Shown: positions 1-7,137, counted from the first letter of the stretch. The stretch: DNA of 17,931 bases from Sphingomonadaceae bacterium (GCA_009923795.1 RFSU01000023.1:1-17931), one strand, 5' to 3'. The notes: generated by a model not told the origin, from the letters alone. Program-made: numbers and translations.

Positions 1-219
1 ATCTCAGTAGAACTAGCAACCAGCGGGAAAAGCATCATCACCTGCACGATGATAGGTTCCACAAGTGTGAATGATAAAAAAGTGCAGCTACAGCGTACTT
101 CGGACACAGCCACTTCAAATCCAGGCACTTGGTCATGCGTCAGCGATGCAGCCGCGGCACTTTTGCCTACGGGCTGCTCAGCGGGAACAATATTGACGGC
201 GGCTACTTACAACCCGTAG
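1..219 (+). CDS. Type IV pilin (PilA-like), C-terminal fragment
   Basis: Reading frame 1 is open from the window edge to TAG at 217-219 and gives 72 residues. The end carries the hallmark of type IVa major pilins: a GTWSC segment, a loop of about 16 residues and a TGC segment shortly before the C-terminus. The two cysteines would form the disulfide that closes the D-region, and a third cysteine lies near residue 18. The N-terminal prepilin leader and hydrophobic helix lie outside the window. Pilins are processed by PilD and polymerised into surface fibres for twitching, adhesion and DNA uptake. Codon use (CTA, TCA, ACA, AAT, AGT) and about 51% GC over the first 180 bases differ clearly from the genes that follow. 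No other pilus gene is visible. The identification rests on the disulfide-loop pattern and the general pilin-like composition; another secreted disulfide-bonded protein is less likely. Confidence 0.72.
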   Translation: MSVELATSGKSIITCTMIGSTSVNDKKVQLQRTSDTATSNPGTWSCVSDAAAALLPTGCSAGTILTAATYNP

Positions 220-251
220 GCGATCAATTGCTCGCGCTCAGCGCATAAGAA

Positions 252-283
252 TTTGTAGGTGGCGCACACCGCCTGCTTACAAA
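252..283 (+). other. Imperfect hairpin downstream of the pilin gene
   Basis: TTTGTA at 252-257 pairs with TACAAA at 278-283. GGCG at 261-264 pairs with CGCC at 270-273, and wobble pairs plus a bulge lie between the two stems. No T-run follows it directly. It sits between the pilin stop and the strong terminator, so it may be 3' UTR structure of the pilin mRNA. A role is not shown. Confidence 0.3.
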
Positions 284-297
284 CGAAGCTTCAAACT

Positions 298-330
298 AAG
301 CCGCAAAGCATAAGGCCTTGCGGCTTTTTT
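298..330 (+). terminator. Rho-independent terminator after the pilin gene
   Basis: A nine-base-pair stem, AAGCCGCAA at 298-306 with TTGCGGCTT at 318-326, extends past one A-C mismatch by two further G-C pairs to a five-base loop (310-314). T325-T330 form an uninterrupted run at its 3' side. It lies about 80 bases after the pilin stop and would end that transcript. It is the clearest intrinsic terminator in the window. Confidence 0.85.
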
Positions 331-469
331 ACGCGGCCCACTTCGCAGGCCGCGCTAAACAAGTCGCATCGGCGAACCCCGCCCCGGATAATCAGCGTCG
401 GTGAACTTTTCTTCTCAACTCTCTCTTCGCCCCGCTGGCGCAGACTTTGCCATGGCCCTGGCCGTGATT

Positions 470-498
470 TTGATGTTGCCCCACCCCGCGCCATAAAG
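470..498 (+). promoter_or_regulatory. Weak candidate sigma-70 promoter upstream of argS
   Basis: TTGATG at 470-475 and ATAAAG at 493-498 are separated by 17 bases. The -35 hexamer is a fair match and the -10 hexamer a poor one. It would give a 5' leader of about 120 bases before argS, which contains the inverted repeat at 523-574. It is based on spacing and hexamers only. Confidence 0.2.
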
Positions 499-522
499 TC
501 GGTTTAGCGTCTTATCTGCGTC

Positions 523-574
523 GGGCAAGGGGCCTGTAATGGGCCAGCAGTGCGGCTGTGTTGCCCCCTTGGCC
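523..574 (+). repeat. Inverted repeat in the argS leader
   Basis: Bases 523-532 (GGGCAAGGGG) can pair with 565-574 (CCCCTTGGCC) at nine of ten positions. CAGC at 545-548 can pair with GCTG at 555-558 inside the loop, and GGCC at 531-534 and 542-545 offer a competing fold. No T-run follows, so it is not an intrinsic terminator. It ends about 50 bases before the argS start. It may be a structured mRNA leader or a chance feature of GC-rich DNA. Confidence 0.3.
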
Positions 575-623
575 AAGCAGCGCTAAAGCGCCCGCTTTCC
601 AGATAGTTTGAATTGGACGACCT

Positions 624-2351
624 GTGACCACGCTTTACGCCCGCTATGCCGCGCATATTGATGCCGCGCTTGATGCTTTAGAAAAAGAGGGCGTGTTGCA
701 GCCGGGTGTGGACCGCCGCAATCTGACGGTCGAGCCGCCGCGCGATGCCAGCCATGGCGATCTGGCGGCCAATGCGGCTATGGTGCTGGCGAAGCCTGCG
801 GGCATGAACCCGCGCGCACTGGCCGAGGCGCTGGCGGCAAAGCTGAACGCGATAGACGATGTGGCGTCCGTTGATGTTGCAGGGCCGGGTTTTATCAATT
901 TGCGCCTGACCGATGATGCGTGGCGCGCAGAGCTTACCCTGATTGCCGAAGGCGGAGCGGATTATGGACGATCCACCCTTGGCAAGGGCAGCATCGTCAA
1001 TGTCGAATATGTCTCTGCCAACCCGACCGGCCCCATGCATATGGGCCATTGCCGGGGGGCCGTGGTGGGCGATGCTCTGGCGACCCTGCTGGAGCATGCC
1101 GGGCATAAGGTGATCCGCGAATATTATGTGAATGATGCCGGTGGCCAGGTCGATGTTCTCGCCCGGTCGGCGCATCTGCGCTATCGCGAAGCCTTGGGCG
1201 AAGATGTGGGCGAAATTCCCGAAGGCCTGTATCCGGGCGACTATCTGATCCCCGTTGGCCAAAAGCTCGCCCATGATCACGGCGACCGCTTTGTGGGCGC
1301 GCCAGAATCGGACTGGTTGGTCTTGTTCCGCGAGACGGCCGTTGCCGCGATGATGGACATGATCCGGGCTGATCTCGCCTTGCTGGGCATTCATCATGAC
1401 GTGTTCTCGTCAGAAGCCATTGTCCAGCGTGAGAAAAAGCCGGAAGCCGCCGAAGCCATTTTGCGCGAAAAAGGGCTGGTTTATGATGGCGTTTTGGAAG
1501 CGCCCAAGGGGGAAGTGGATCCCGATTGGGAACCCGTCACCCTGCCGCTGTTCCGCTCCACCCAATTTGGCGATGATCAGGATCGGCCGATCAAAAAATC
1601 CAATGGCAGCTGGACCTATTTCGGGGCTGACATGGCCTATCACTTCCAAAAGGCGCAGACGGCAGACGCCCTGATCGATATTTGGGGGGCCGACCATGCG
1701 GGCACGGTCAAGCGGATCAAGGCCGCTGTGACGGCCCTGACCGGCGGCACCAAACCCTTTGACGTAAAGCTGGTGCAGATGGTGCGCCTGTTGCGCGGCG
1801 GTGAGCCCGTGAAAATGTCAAAGCGGTCCGGTAATTTCGTGACATTGGCTGATGTCGTGCGCGAAGTGGGCAAGGATGTCGTGCGCTTCACCATGCTGAC
1901 GCGCAAGGCCGATGCGCAGATGGATTTTGACTTTGCCAAGGTTGTTGAAGCCTCAAAAGACAATCCGGTTTTCTATGTGCAATATGCCCATGCCCGGATT
2001 TGCTCGCTCAAGCGCAAGGCGGCCGAAGCCGGGATTACCGCGAGCGGAAGCGAATTGGGTCGGCTGGATGCCGCCGATCTTGGGCTGGCGAAACTCGCCG
2101 CGCAATTGCCTCGGCTTGTGGAAAGCGCAGCCCTTGCGCGAGAGCCGCATCGCATCGCCTTTTACCTCTATGACCTGGCGGCGGCCTTCCATTCTTATTG
2201 GAATAGCGGGAATGATGATCCCACCCGTCGCATGTTTCAGGCAGATGCCCCAGAAGTCACAGCAGCAAGGCTTTTCCTGGCGTCCGCAATCGGGCAAGTC
2301 ATTGCCAATGGTCTGGCCATCATGGGTGTGGCCGCCGCTGAGGAGATGTAG
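624..2351 (+). CDS. argS: Arginyl-tRNA synthetase
   Basis: This class I aminoacyl-tRNA synthetase charges tRNA-Arg with arginine in the cytoplasm using ATP. The 575-residue length is normal for the family. The N-terminal Add-1 domain covers roughly residues 1-110. The HIGH signature appears as HMGH at 139-142 within the NPTGPMHMGH context, and KMSKR stands at 397-401. The C-terminal DALR anticodon-binding domain (about 450-575) contains the family phrase FYVQYAHAR. The start is GTG with a weak GGACGA about five bases upstream; an ATG start is not available nearby. It is followed after five bases by the SPOR gene, which points to co-transcription with the nagZ-scp-tat block. In many sphingomonads argS precedes the same genes, which supports the assignment. 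Confidence 0.97.
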   Translation: MTTLYARYAAHIDAALDALEKEGVLQPGVDRRNLTVEPPRDASHGDLAANAAMVLAKPAGMNPRALAEALAAKLNAIDDVASVDVAGPGFINLRLTDDAWRAELTLIAEGGADYGRSTLGKGSIVNVEYVSANPTGPMHMGHCRGAVVGDALATLLEHAGHKVIREYYVNDAGGQVDVLARSAHLRYREALGEDVGEIPEGLYPGDYLIPVGQKLAHDHGDRFVGAPESDWLVLFRETAVAAMMDMIRADLALLGIHHDVFSSEAIVQREKKPEAAEAILREKGLVYDGVLEAPKGEVDPDWEPVTLPLFRSTQFGDDQDRPIKKSNGSWTYFGADMAYHFQKAQTADALIDIWGADHAGTVKRIKAAVTALTGGTKPFDVKLVQMVRLLRGGEPVKMSKRSGNFVTLADVVREVGKDVVRFTMLTRKADAQMDFDFAKVVEASKDNPVFYVQYAHARICSLKRKAAEAGITASGSELGRLDAADLGLAKLAAQLPRLVESAALAREPHRIAFYLYDLAAAFHSYWNSGNDDPTRRMFQADAPEVTAARLFLASAIGQVIANGLAIMGVAAAEEM

Positions 2352-2356
2352 GGCGC

Positions 2357-3097
2357 GTGCGCGACGACAAGCATTTATCGCTAGACACAGAAGAGCGGCT
2401 TCCCTGGCTGGAGCCTGTTGAGCCTGTCATTGTTCAGCCGTCACCAGGCTCTGGGTCTGCCCGGGCGCTGGTGATCGCGACGATTGGGGCTGTCATGCTG
2501 TTGTTCGGTGGCCTTTGGTGGATGAGCAATCGCGAAGTCAGCCTTGATGGAGACGGCTCTCTCATCGCAGCGCCTGCCCTGCCTTATAAGGTACGCCCAG
2601 ATGATATTGGTGGAATGACTGTTGAGGGGCAGGGGGATGCCGCCTTTGCAGCCTCCGAAGGGGCGGATGCAAATGGTCAGCTTGACCTGGGAGCGGAATC
2701 GGAGGCCCCGGTTCAGGCGCAGCGCGTTGCCCCGGCCAAGCCTGCCGCGCCCGTTGCAATGGGGCAAAAGGCAAGTGCCACTGTCTCGGTCGGTGGCGTC
2801 CTTGTCGCCGCGCGGCCCAATATCGCCGGGCCCCGGCCAGCGCCGGGACAAGCAGCCGATGTGAATGGCACCGGCTTGATCCAATTGGGCACCTATTCCG
2901 ATGCAGACGGGGCCAATCAAGCCTATGCCGCGCTGGCGCAGCGTTATGGCGTGCTGGACGGACTGCCCCGGCAAACAGCCAAAACAATTGTCGCGGGCAA
3001 AACATTTTACCAATTGCGCATTTCAGCTGGCGCGCAGGCGCAAAATGTCTGTGCGCGCCTGAAGGCAGGCGGTGCCAGTTGCAGTCTGGTCAAGTAA
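2357..3097 (+). CDS. SPOR-domain membrane protein
   Basis: The product has 246 residues. The N-terminal 33 or so are polar, a single transmembrane helix follows at about 36-56, then a low-complexity Ala/Pro-rich linker in the periplasm, and a C-terminal SPOR domain at about 170-246. The SPOR domain begins near GLIQLGTYSD, continues with FYQLRIS, and ends with ARLKAGGASCSLVK. SPOR domains bind denuded glycan strands at division septa, so a role at the septum or in peptidoglycan turnover is likely. This fits the downstream hexosaminidase nagZ. The start is GTG, five bases after argS; a GAGGAG lies inside the argS end. It is not a close match in architecture to FtsN beyond TM plus SPOR, so no symbol is given. 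Confidence 0.85.
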   Translation: MRDDKHLSLDTEERLPWLEPVEPVIVQPSPGSGSARALVIATIGAVMLLFGGLWWMSNREVSLDGDGSLIAAPALPYKVRPDDIGGMTVEGQGDAAFAASEGADANGQLDLGAESEAPVQAQRVAPAKPAAPVAMGQKASATVSVGGVLVAARPNIAGPRPAPGQAADVNGTGLIQLGTYSDADGANQAYAALAQRYGVLDGLPRQTAKTIVAGKTFYQLRISAGAQAQNVCARLKAGGASCSLVK

Positions 3098-3167
3098 TCC
3101 CCAGTAAAGCACCCGCGCAAGGGCCGCTGCCTTCGACAAGCCTTACAAGCCCGGTTAAGGACAGACT

Positions 3168-4178
3168 ATGAAGCCCGTCATCTTCGGCCTGTCCGGTGAA
3201 CGCGTAACGCCCGATGAGCGCGCCTTTTTTCGCGAGTGTGATCCTGCGGGCTATATTTTCTTCAAGCGCAATATCGTGGATCGCACACAACTCCGCGCCT
3301 TAACGGATGATCTGCGGGCCTTATCTGGCCGCGATGATCTGGCGATCCTGATTGATCAAGAAGGCGGGCGGGTCGCCCGGATGCAGCCGCCGACCTGGCC
3401 GGCCTTTCCACCGGGTGGCGCGTTTGACGCGCTCTACGATGTGGCCCCAATGACGGCGATTGAGGCCGCCCGTGTCAATGCGGAAGCCCTTGGCCTGATG
3501 CTGAGTGAGGTGGGCATCACCGTGGACTGCCTGCCGCTGCTGGATGTGCGCGTGCCCGAAACCCACCCGGCCATTGGGGATCGTGCCTTGGGCAGTGAGC
3601 CGATGCGCGTTGCAGCCTTGGGCCGCGCCACGATAGAGGGGCTGCGCGCAGGCGGCGTGGTGGGGGTGGTCAAACATATGCCGGGTCAGGGCCGGGCTGT
3701 GGTCGATAGCCATCTCGAACTACCCAGCGTCACGGCGAGCGACGCGGATCTGGAACAAGATTTGGCGCCCTTTGCCGCGCTCAAAGATGCACCAATGGGC
3801 ATGACCGGGCATATTGTCTTTCCTGCCTGGGATAAGGATCGGTGCGCGACCATGTCTCCCACCATCATCACTGAGATTATCCGCGGCAAGATTGGGTTTA
3901 CCGGCCTCTTGATGAGCGACGACCTCGACATGAAGGCGCTGAAAGGCGACGTGCCTCAGCGCGCGGCCAATTGTGTGGCGGCGGGATGCGATGTTGCGCT
4001 CAATTGCTGGGGCCGGTTTGACGAAATGGTCGCCATCGCCAATCTGCTTCCTGACATCACGTCCGGCGCGCGGGCGCGGCTCGACGCGGCTATGGCGACA
4101 TGCACGCCGGTTTACGCTTCCGACCGCATTGCCGAACTTATGGCAAAGCGCGACGCGCTCTTGGCGCTGGCGGGATAG
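3168..4178 (+). CDS. nagZ: Beta-N-acetylhexosaminidase (GH3)
   Basis: NagZ removes N-acetylglucosamine from GlcNAc-anhydroMurNAc muropeptides during cytoplasmic cell-wall recycling. The 336-residue single-domain TIM barrel has no signal peptide, as expected. Visible motifs are IDQEGGRVARMQ near residues 62-73, KHMPGQG at 169-175, the DSH loop at 180-182 that provides the Asp-His catalytic dyad, and MSDDLDM where D251 is the expected nucleophile. The usual KH-x-PGHG motif has Gln174 in place of His, which is unusual; the dyad itself is intact. AAGGACA about seven bases upstream supports the ATG start. A 70-base gap separates it from the SPOR gene and seven bases from scpA. In organisms with AmpC-type beta-lactamases NagZ products act as inducers; nothing here shows that link. 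Confidence 0.95.
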   Translation: MKPVIFGLSGERVTPDERAFFRECDPAGYIFFKRNIVDRTQLRALTDDLRALSGRDDLAILIDQEGGRVARMQPPTWPAFPPGGAFDALYDVAPMTAIEAARVNAEALGLMLSEVGITVDCLPLLDVRVPETHPAIGDRALGSEPMRVAALGRATIEGLRAGGVVGVVKHMPGQGRAVVDSHLELPSVTASDADLEQDLAPFAALKDAPMGMTGHIVFPAWDKDRCATMSPTIITEIIRGKIGFTGLLMSDDLDMKALKGDVPQRAANCVAAGCDVALNCWGRFDEMVAIANLLPDITSGARARLDAAMATCTPVYASDRIAELMAKRDALLALAG

Positions 4179-4185
4179 GGCCAGC

Positions 4186-4956
4186 ATGTCGGGCGAACAA
4201 TTGGTTCTAGACAGCTTTGAAGCGCCCTCGCCCGTTGAGGACGACCGTCTGACAGTTGATCTGGGCAGCTGGGAAGGCCCGCTTGATCTGCTGCTCACCC
4301 TTGCCCGGACGCAAAAGGTCGATTTGCGGGAAATGTCGATCTTGGCGCTGGTCGATCAATATCTGGCCTATATTAACGACGCCCGGACGCTCAAGCTTGA
4401 GATTGCGGCCGATTATCTCGTGATGGCGGCCTGGCTTGCTTATCTTAAATCCGGGCTACTCTTGCCCAAAGACCCGGAAATTGAACCCAGTCCAGAAGAA
4501 CTGGCCCTGCGCCTTCAGTTGCGGCTGGAGCGGCTCAATGCGATGCGCGAAGCGGGTGCGCGGCTGATGGCGCGGGACCGGCTGGGCCGAGATGTCTTTG
4601 CACGCGGCGCACCAGAGGGATTGCGCGTTGTCCGCAAAGCCAAATGGGACTCCGGCCTATTTGACCTGATCCAAGCCTATGGCCATATCAAAGCCCGGGC
4701 AGAGCCGCCGCTCCATATCGTTCACCAGCGCAATGTCTTGACGCTGGAAGAAGCGATTGACCGGGTGTCCCGGCTGGTCGGATCGATGGTCGAATGGACG
4801 GTTATTCACCGCTTCCTGCCCGAAAGCGATGATCCGCAATTCCGCAAATCGGCGCTGGCATCAAGTTTTGTTGCCACGCTGGAACTCGCCCGTCAGGGCA
4901 AGGTCGCGCTGCGCCAAGACGATGCCTTTGCCCCCTTATATGTGCGGGCCGCATGA
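4186..4956 (+). CDS. scpA: Segregation and condensation protein A
   Basis: ScpA is the kleisin subunit of the bacterial SMC-ScpAB condensin and bridges the SMC heads during chromosome segregation. The chosen ATG gives 256 residues. The frame is open further upstream, but that part lies over the nagZ end and lacks kleisin character. The N-terminal SMC-binding region contains the typical WEGPLDLLL phrase near residue 29, followed by DYLVMAAWLAYLKS and a Leu-rich helical stretch. The C-terminal winged-helix part is at about 180-256. The gene starts seven bases after nagZ and overlaps scpB by four bases (ATGA), so translation of the two is probably coupled. No obvious ribosome binding site is seen. 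Confidence 0.95.
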   Translation: MSGEQLVLDSFEAPSPVEDDRLTVDLGSWEGPLDLLLTLARTQKVDLREMSILALVDQYLAYINDARTLKLEIAADYLVMAAWLAYLKSGLLLPKDPEIEPSPEELALRLQLRLERLNAMREAGARLMARDRLGRDVFARGAPEGLRVVRKAKWDSGLFDLIQAYGHIKARAEPPLHIVHQRNVLTLEEAIDRVSRLVGSMVEWTVIHRFLPESDDPQFRKSALASSFVATLELARQGKVALRQDDAFAPLYVRAA

Positions 4957-5582
4957 CAGAGATGATGATCCCCGACCCCACACAGGATGACACCCGCGCT
5001 GTAGAGGCGACGCTTTTTGCCGCAACTGAGCCACTGTCGGTGCAGGACATTGCCGCCTATGTCGGGCCGGATGTTGACATCAAGGCCGCCCTACAATCGC
5101 TTGCGGCGCTTTATGCCAACCGCGGCATCAACTTGGTGGATCGGGGCGGCAAATGGCATTTTCAGACAGCGGGCGATCTGGCCCATATTTTGCGGCGCGA
5201 ACGCGAGGAAAGCCGCAAGCTCAGCCGCGCCGGAATCGAGACACTAGCGATCATCGCCTATCATGAGCCGGTGAGCCGGGCCGAAATCGAATCGATTCGC
5301 GGTGTGCAGATCTCCAAAGGCACATTGGATGTTCTGATGGAGGCAGGCTGGGTGCGCCCGGCGGGGCGGCGCGAAACGCCGGGTCGGCCGCTGACCTTTG
5401 CCACAACGCCTGCCTTCCTAGCGCATTTTGGGCTGGAAAACCGCCGAGATCTGCCGGGGATTGACGATTTGCGAGCCGCCGGGCTTCTCGACCCAGTCGA
5501 TCTGGCCTTTGACGCGCTGGATCTTCAAGGCGGTGATGATCAAGATACGCCCGACCTAGAAAGCGACGACGAAAGCGCCTAA
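4953..5582 (+). CDS. scpB: Segregation and condensation protein B
   Basis: ScpB dimerises and binds the ScpA kleisin as part of the SMC condensin complex on the nucleoid. The product has 209 residues and two winged-helix domains. The first (about 10-85) begins with VEATLFAATEPLS. The second (about 90-165) carries SRAGIETLAIIAYHEPVSRAEIE and the GRPLTFATT phrase typical of the family. The tail after about residue 180 is acidic and probably disordered. The start ATG overlaps the scpA stop as ATGA; an in-frame ATG four codons later is possible. The next gene, tatA, is 59 bases away. Confidence 0.95.
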   Translation: MTEMMIPDPTQDDTRAVEATLFAATEPLSVQDIAAYVGPDVDIKAALQSLAALYANRGINLVDRGGKWHFQTAGDLAHILRREREESRKLSRAGIETLAIIAYHEPVSRAEIESIRGVQISKGTLDVLMEAGWVRPAGRRETPGRPLTFATTPAFLAHFGLENRRDLPGIDDLRAAGLLDPVDLAFDALDLQGGDDQDTPDLESDDESA

Positions 5583-5641
5583 GTTAGTTTCATCAAGCCC
5601 CCTGCCCCGGCTGGGTTGTGCTTGCCCCAATGGAGATTTTT

Positions 5642-5863
5642 ATGGGTAGTTTCAGCATCTGGCATTGGCTGGTCGTCGGCATCCTCGTGATGTTGCTGTT
5701 CGGCAAAGGCCGGTTCTCCGATCTGATGGGCGATGTTGCCAAGGGCATTAAGAGCTTCAAAAAAGGCATGGCCGAAGATGACGACGCAAAGCCCGCGCCG
5801 CGCATCGAAACCGCCGCGCCGACCCCCCTTGAGGCGGAAAAGCAAACTGACAAGCAAGCCTGA
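5642..5863 (+). CDS. tatA: Sec-independent translocase subunit TatA
   Basis: TatA oligomerises in the inner membrane to let folded proteins with twin-arginine signals cross. The 73-residue product has a short N-terminal hydrophobic helix (about 5-20, starting SIWHWLVV), the FGKGRF hinge, an amphipathic helix (KGIKSFKKG) and a charged disordered tail. A GGAGA at 5632-5636, five bases before ATG 5642, decides the start; the frame is also open from a TTG at 5618, but that would add eight residues before the usual N-terminus. It is followed by tatB after eight bases. Confidence 0.94.
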   Translation: MGSFSIWHWLVVGILVMLLFGKGRFSDLMGDVAKGIKSFKKGMAEDDDAKPAPRIETAAPTPLEAEKQTDKQA

Positions 5864-5871
5864 TTCGGCCA

Positions 5872-6180
5872 ATGTTTGACGTCGCGCCCAGCGAGCTTCT
5901 TCTTGTCGCGGTGGTGGCTCTTGTCATCATAGGCCCAAAAGACCTGCCACGCGTTTTGCGTTTTGTGGGCCAATGGGTCGGCAAGGCCAAAGGTGTGGCC
6001 CGTCAATTCCGGTCTGGATTTGATGAAATGGTGCGCGAAGCAGAGCTGCGCGAGATGGAAGAAAAATGGCGCACTGAAAATGAACGCATCATGCGCGAAC
6101 ACCCCGTGATGCCGGCCCCGTCCGAGGGCGCATCCGCATCTCAAGAGACGACAGATGCAGCACAAGAGCGCCGTCCATGA
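5872..6180 (+). CDS. tatB: Sec-independent translocase subunit TatB
   Basis: TatB forms the twin-arginine signal receptor together with TatC. The 102-residue product is anchored by one N-terminal helix (about 7-21). It keeps Glu8, the family's polar residue in the membrane helix, and the GPKDLP hinge that separates TatB from TatA. A long charged amphipathic helix follows (about 27-85), then a Ser/Thr/Ala-rich tail. It overlaps tatC by four bases (ATGA), indicating coupled translation. It is shorter than enterobacterial TatB, mainly in the non-conserved tail. Confidence 0.94.
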   Translation: MFDVAPSELLLVAVVALVIIGPKDLPRVLRFVGQWVGKAKGVARQFRSGFDEMVREAELREMEEKWRTENERIMREHPVMPAPSEGASASQETTDAAQERRP

Positions 6181-6938
6181 GCGACATAGATGAAACGCGC
6201 ATGCCGCTGATCGAGCATTTGATCGAGTTGCGTCGACGGCTGCTCTGGAGCGTTGCAGCACTGGCCATTGCTTTTTTCGGTTGCCTCTATGTCGCGAAAG
6301 ATATTTTTGCGGTGCTGGTGCAGCCCCTGCTGCAAGCGGGCCAAGGCAAGATTATCTATACTGATATTTTCGAAGCCTTTTTTGCTGAGATTAAAGTCGC
6401 CTTTTTCTCCGCCATGATGGTCGCCTTCCCAGTGATCGCAACGCAGGTTTGGCGCTTTGTCGCACCGGGACTTTATGCGAAGGAAAAAAGGGCGTTTCTG
6501 CCCTTTTTACTGATGACGCCTATCCTGTTTATGTCTGGCGCTGCCCTTGCTTATTTTGTGGCGATGCCCGTCGCGCTCAAATTCCTGCTCGGCTATTCCG
6601 GCAATGTTGGGGGCGTCGCGCAAGAAGCCCTGCCGGGCGTTGGCAATTATTTGAGCTTTGTGACCAAGTTCATCTTTGGTTTTGGCGTTGGCTTTCTCCT
6701 GCCCGTGCTCTTGATGCTGCTGGAACGCGCCGGGCTGGTCACGCGGACGCAGCTGATAGACGGGCGACGCTACGCGATTGTCGGGGCCTTTGCGGTCGCA
6801 GCCGTTTTGACGCCGCCCGACATCGTCTCGCAACTGTTGCTCGCTGTGCCTTTGTGCCTGCTTTATGAGCTGGCAATCATCGCCATCTGGTTCACCGAGC
6901 GGCGGCGCGCGAAGGAGAAGCCTGCCGCCGCTGAGTGA
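6177..6938 (+). CDS. tatC: Sec-independent translocase subunit TatC
   Basis: TatC is the polytopic core of the twin-arginine translocon and recognises the RR signal motif. The 253-residue product has six predicted membrane segments. The cytoplasmic N-terminus carries MPLIEHLIELRRRLL, and the first cytoplasmic loop has WRFVAPGLYAKEKR, with Phe94 and Glu103 at the positions used for signal recognition in E. coli TatC. It is the last gene of the co-directional block starting at argS. It ends 14 bases before the convergent end of the entericidin gene. No clear terminator lies in that gap. Confidence 0.96.
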   Translation: MSDIDETRMPLIEHLIELRRRLLWSVAALAIAFFGCLYVAKDIFAVLVQPLLQAGQGKIIYTDIFEAFFAEIKVAFFSAMMVAFPVIATQVWRFVAPGLYAKEKRAFLPFLLMTPILFMSGAALAYFVAMPVALKFLLGYSGNVGGVAQEALPGVGNYLSFVTKFIFGFGVGFLLPVLLMLLERAGLVTRTQLIDGRRYAIVGAFAVAAVLTPPDIVSQLLLAVPLCLLYELAIIAIWFTERRRAKEKPAAAE

Positions 6939-6952
6939 CGCTGCGATGGGCG

Positions 6953-7084
6953 CTATTTCTTAATCGCCTCTTCCCCCGCCTTGCCGACCGATTCAATGTC
7001 GTGGCCAAGGCCTTTGACCGTATTACAGCCGCTAACCAAAAGCGCGGCTGCGGCAAAAAATAGGATCGTTGATCTGCGCACCAT
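6953..7084 (-). CDS. Entericidin-like small lipoprotein
   Basis: On the minus strand an ATG at 7084-7082 opens 43 codons ending in TAG at 6955-6953. The product begins MVRRSTILFF, then a hydrophobic run (about 6-18) and the lipobox LVSGC with the lipidated Cys20. The short mature part contains NTVKGLGHDIESVGKAGEEA, typical of the entericidin A/B (EcnA/EcnB) family. AAGGAGA lies six bases before the ATG, one of the best ribosome binding sites in the window. In E. coli the paired ecnA/ecnB act as an antidote and toxin lipoprotein; alphaproteobacteria often have a single copy of unclear function. Only one copy is present here. It is divergent from glnE and convergent with tatC. Confidence 0.88.
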   Translation of the reverse strand: MVRRSTILFFAAAALLVSGCNTVKGLGHDIESVGKAGEEAIKK

Positions 7085-7137
7085 GGGGTGTCTCCTTAAA
7101 GCTTTTCTGTTGGGACTATCCGCTTAGAATGACCTAC
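7085..7137. promoter_or_regulatory. Divergent promoter region between the entericidin gene and glnE
   Basis: The 53 bases between the two start codons must hold, or overlap, promoters for both genes. On the plus strand TAGAAT at 7125-7130 matches the -10 consensus at five of six bases and lies seven bases before ATG 7138. The -35 region (about 7102-7108) is poor. If used, the glnE transcript would begin at or next to its start codon. The minus-strand ribosome binding site of the entericidin gene occupies 7091-7097. Confidence 0.35.

Larger units (their letters stand above)
331..623. other. Non-coding spacer between the pilin terminator and argS
   Basis: I see no supported gene in this stretch of about 290 bases. 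Short open frames exist on both strands but lack a ribosome binding site, known motifs and codon bias. The 3' part holds a weak candidate promoter (470-498) and an inverted repeat (523-574). If the window contains a composition boundary between the pilin block and the alphaproteobacterial block, it lies here. Confidence 0.6.

Noticed and set aside
259..507. Open frames on both strands between the pilin and argS (for example 259-507 plus and 291-494 minus)
   Set aside because: They run across the terminator, lack ribosome binding sites and show no recognisable domain or codon bias.
523..574. Intrinsic terminator or T-box riboswitch before argS
   Set aside because: There is no T-run after the stem and no T-box sequence or specifier-loop pattern.
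678..1397. Long minus-strand open frame within argS
   Set aside because: It is a shadow of the high-GC argS sequence with no own motifs or start signals; the same holds for the long minus-strand frames within glnE (7165-8202) and xthA (12245-13078).
3973..4185. Upstream extension of the scpA frame
   Set aside because: It lies over the end of nagZ in another frame, and the kleisin signature begins only after ATG 4186.
7069..7137. Upstream extension of the glnE frame
   Set aside because: It covers the start of the entericidin gene and gives residues unlike the GlnE N-terminus; ATG 7138 (or 7129) is better.
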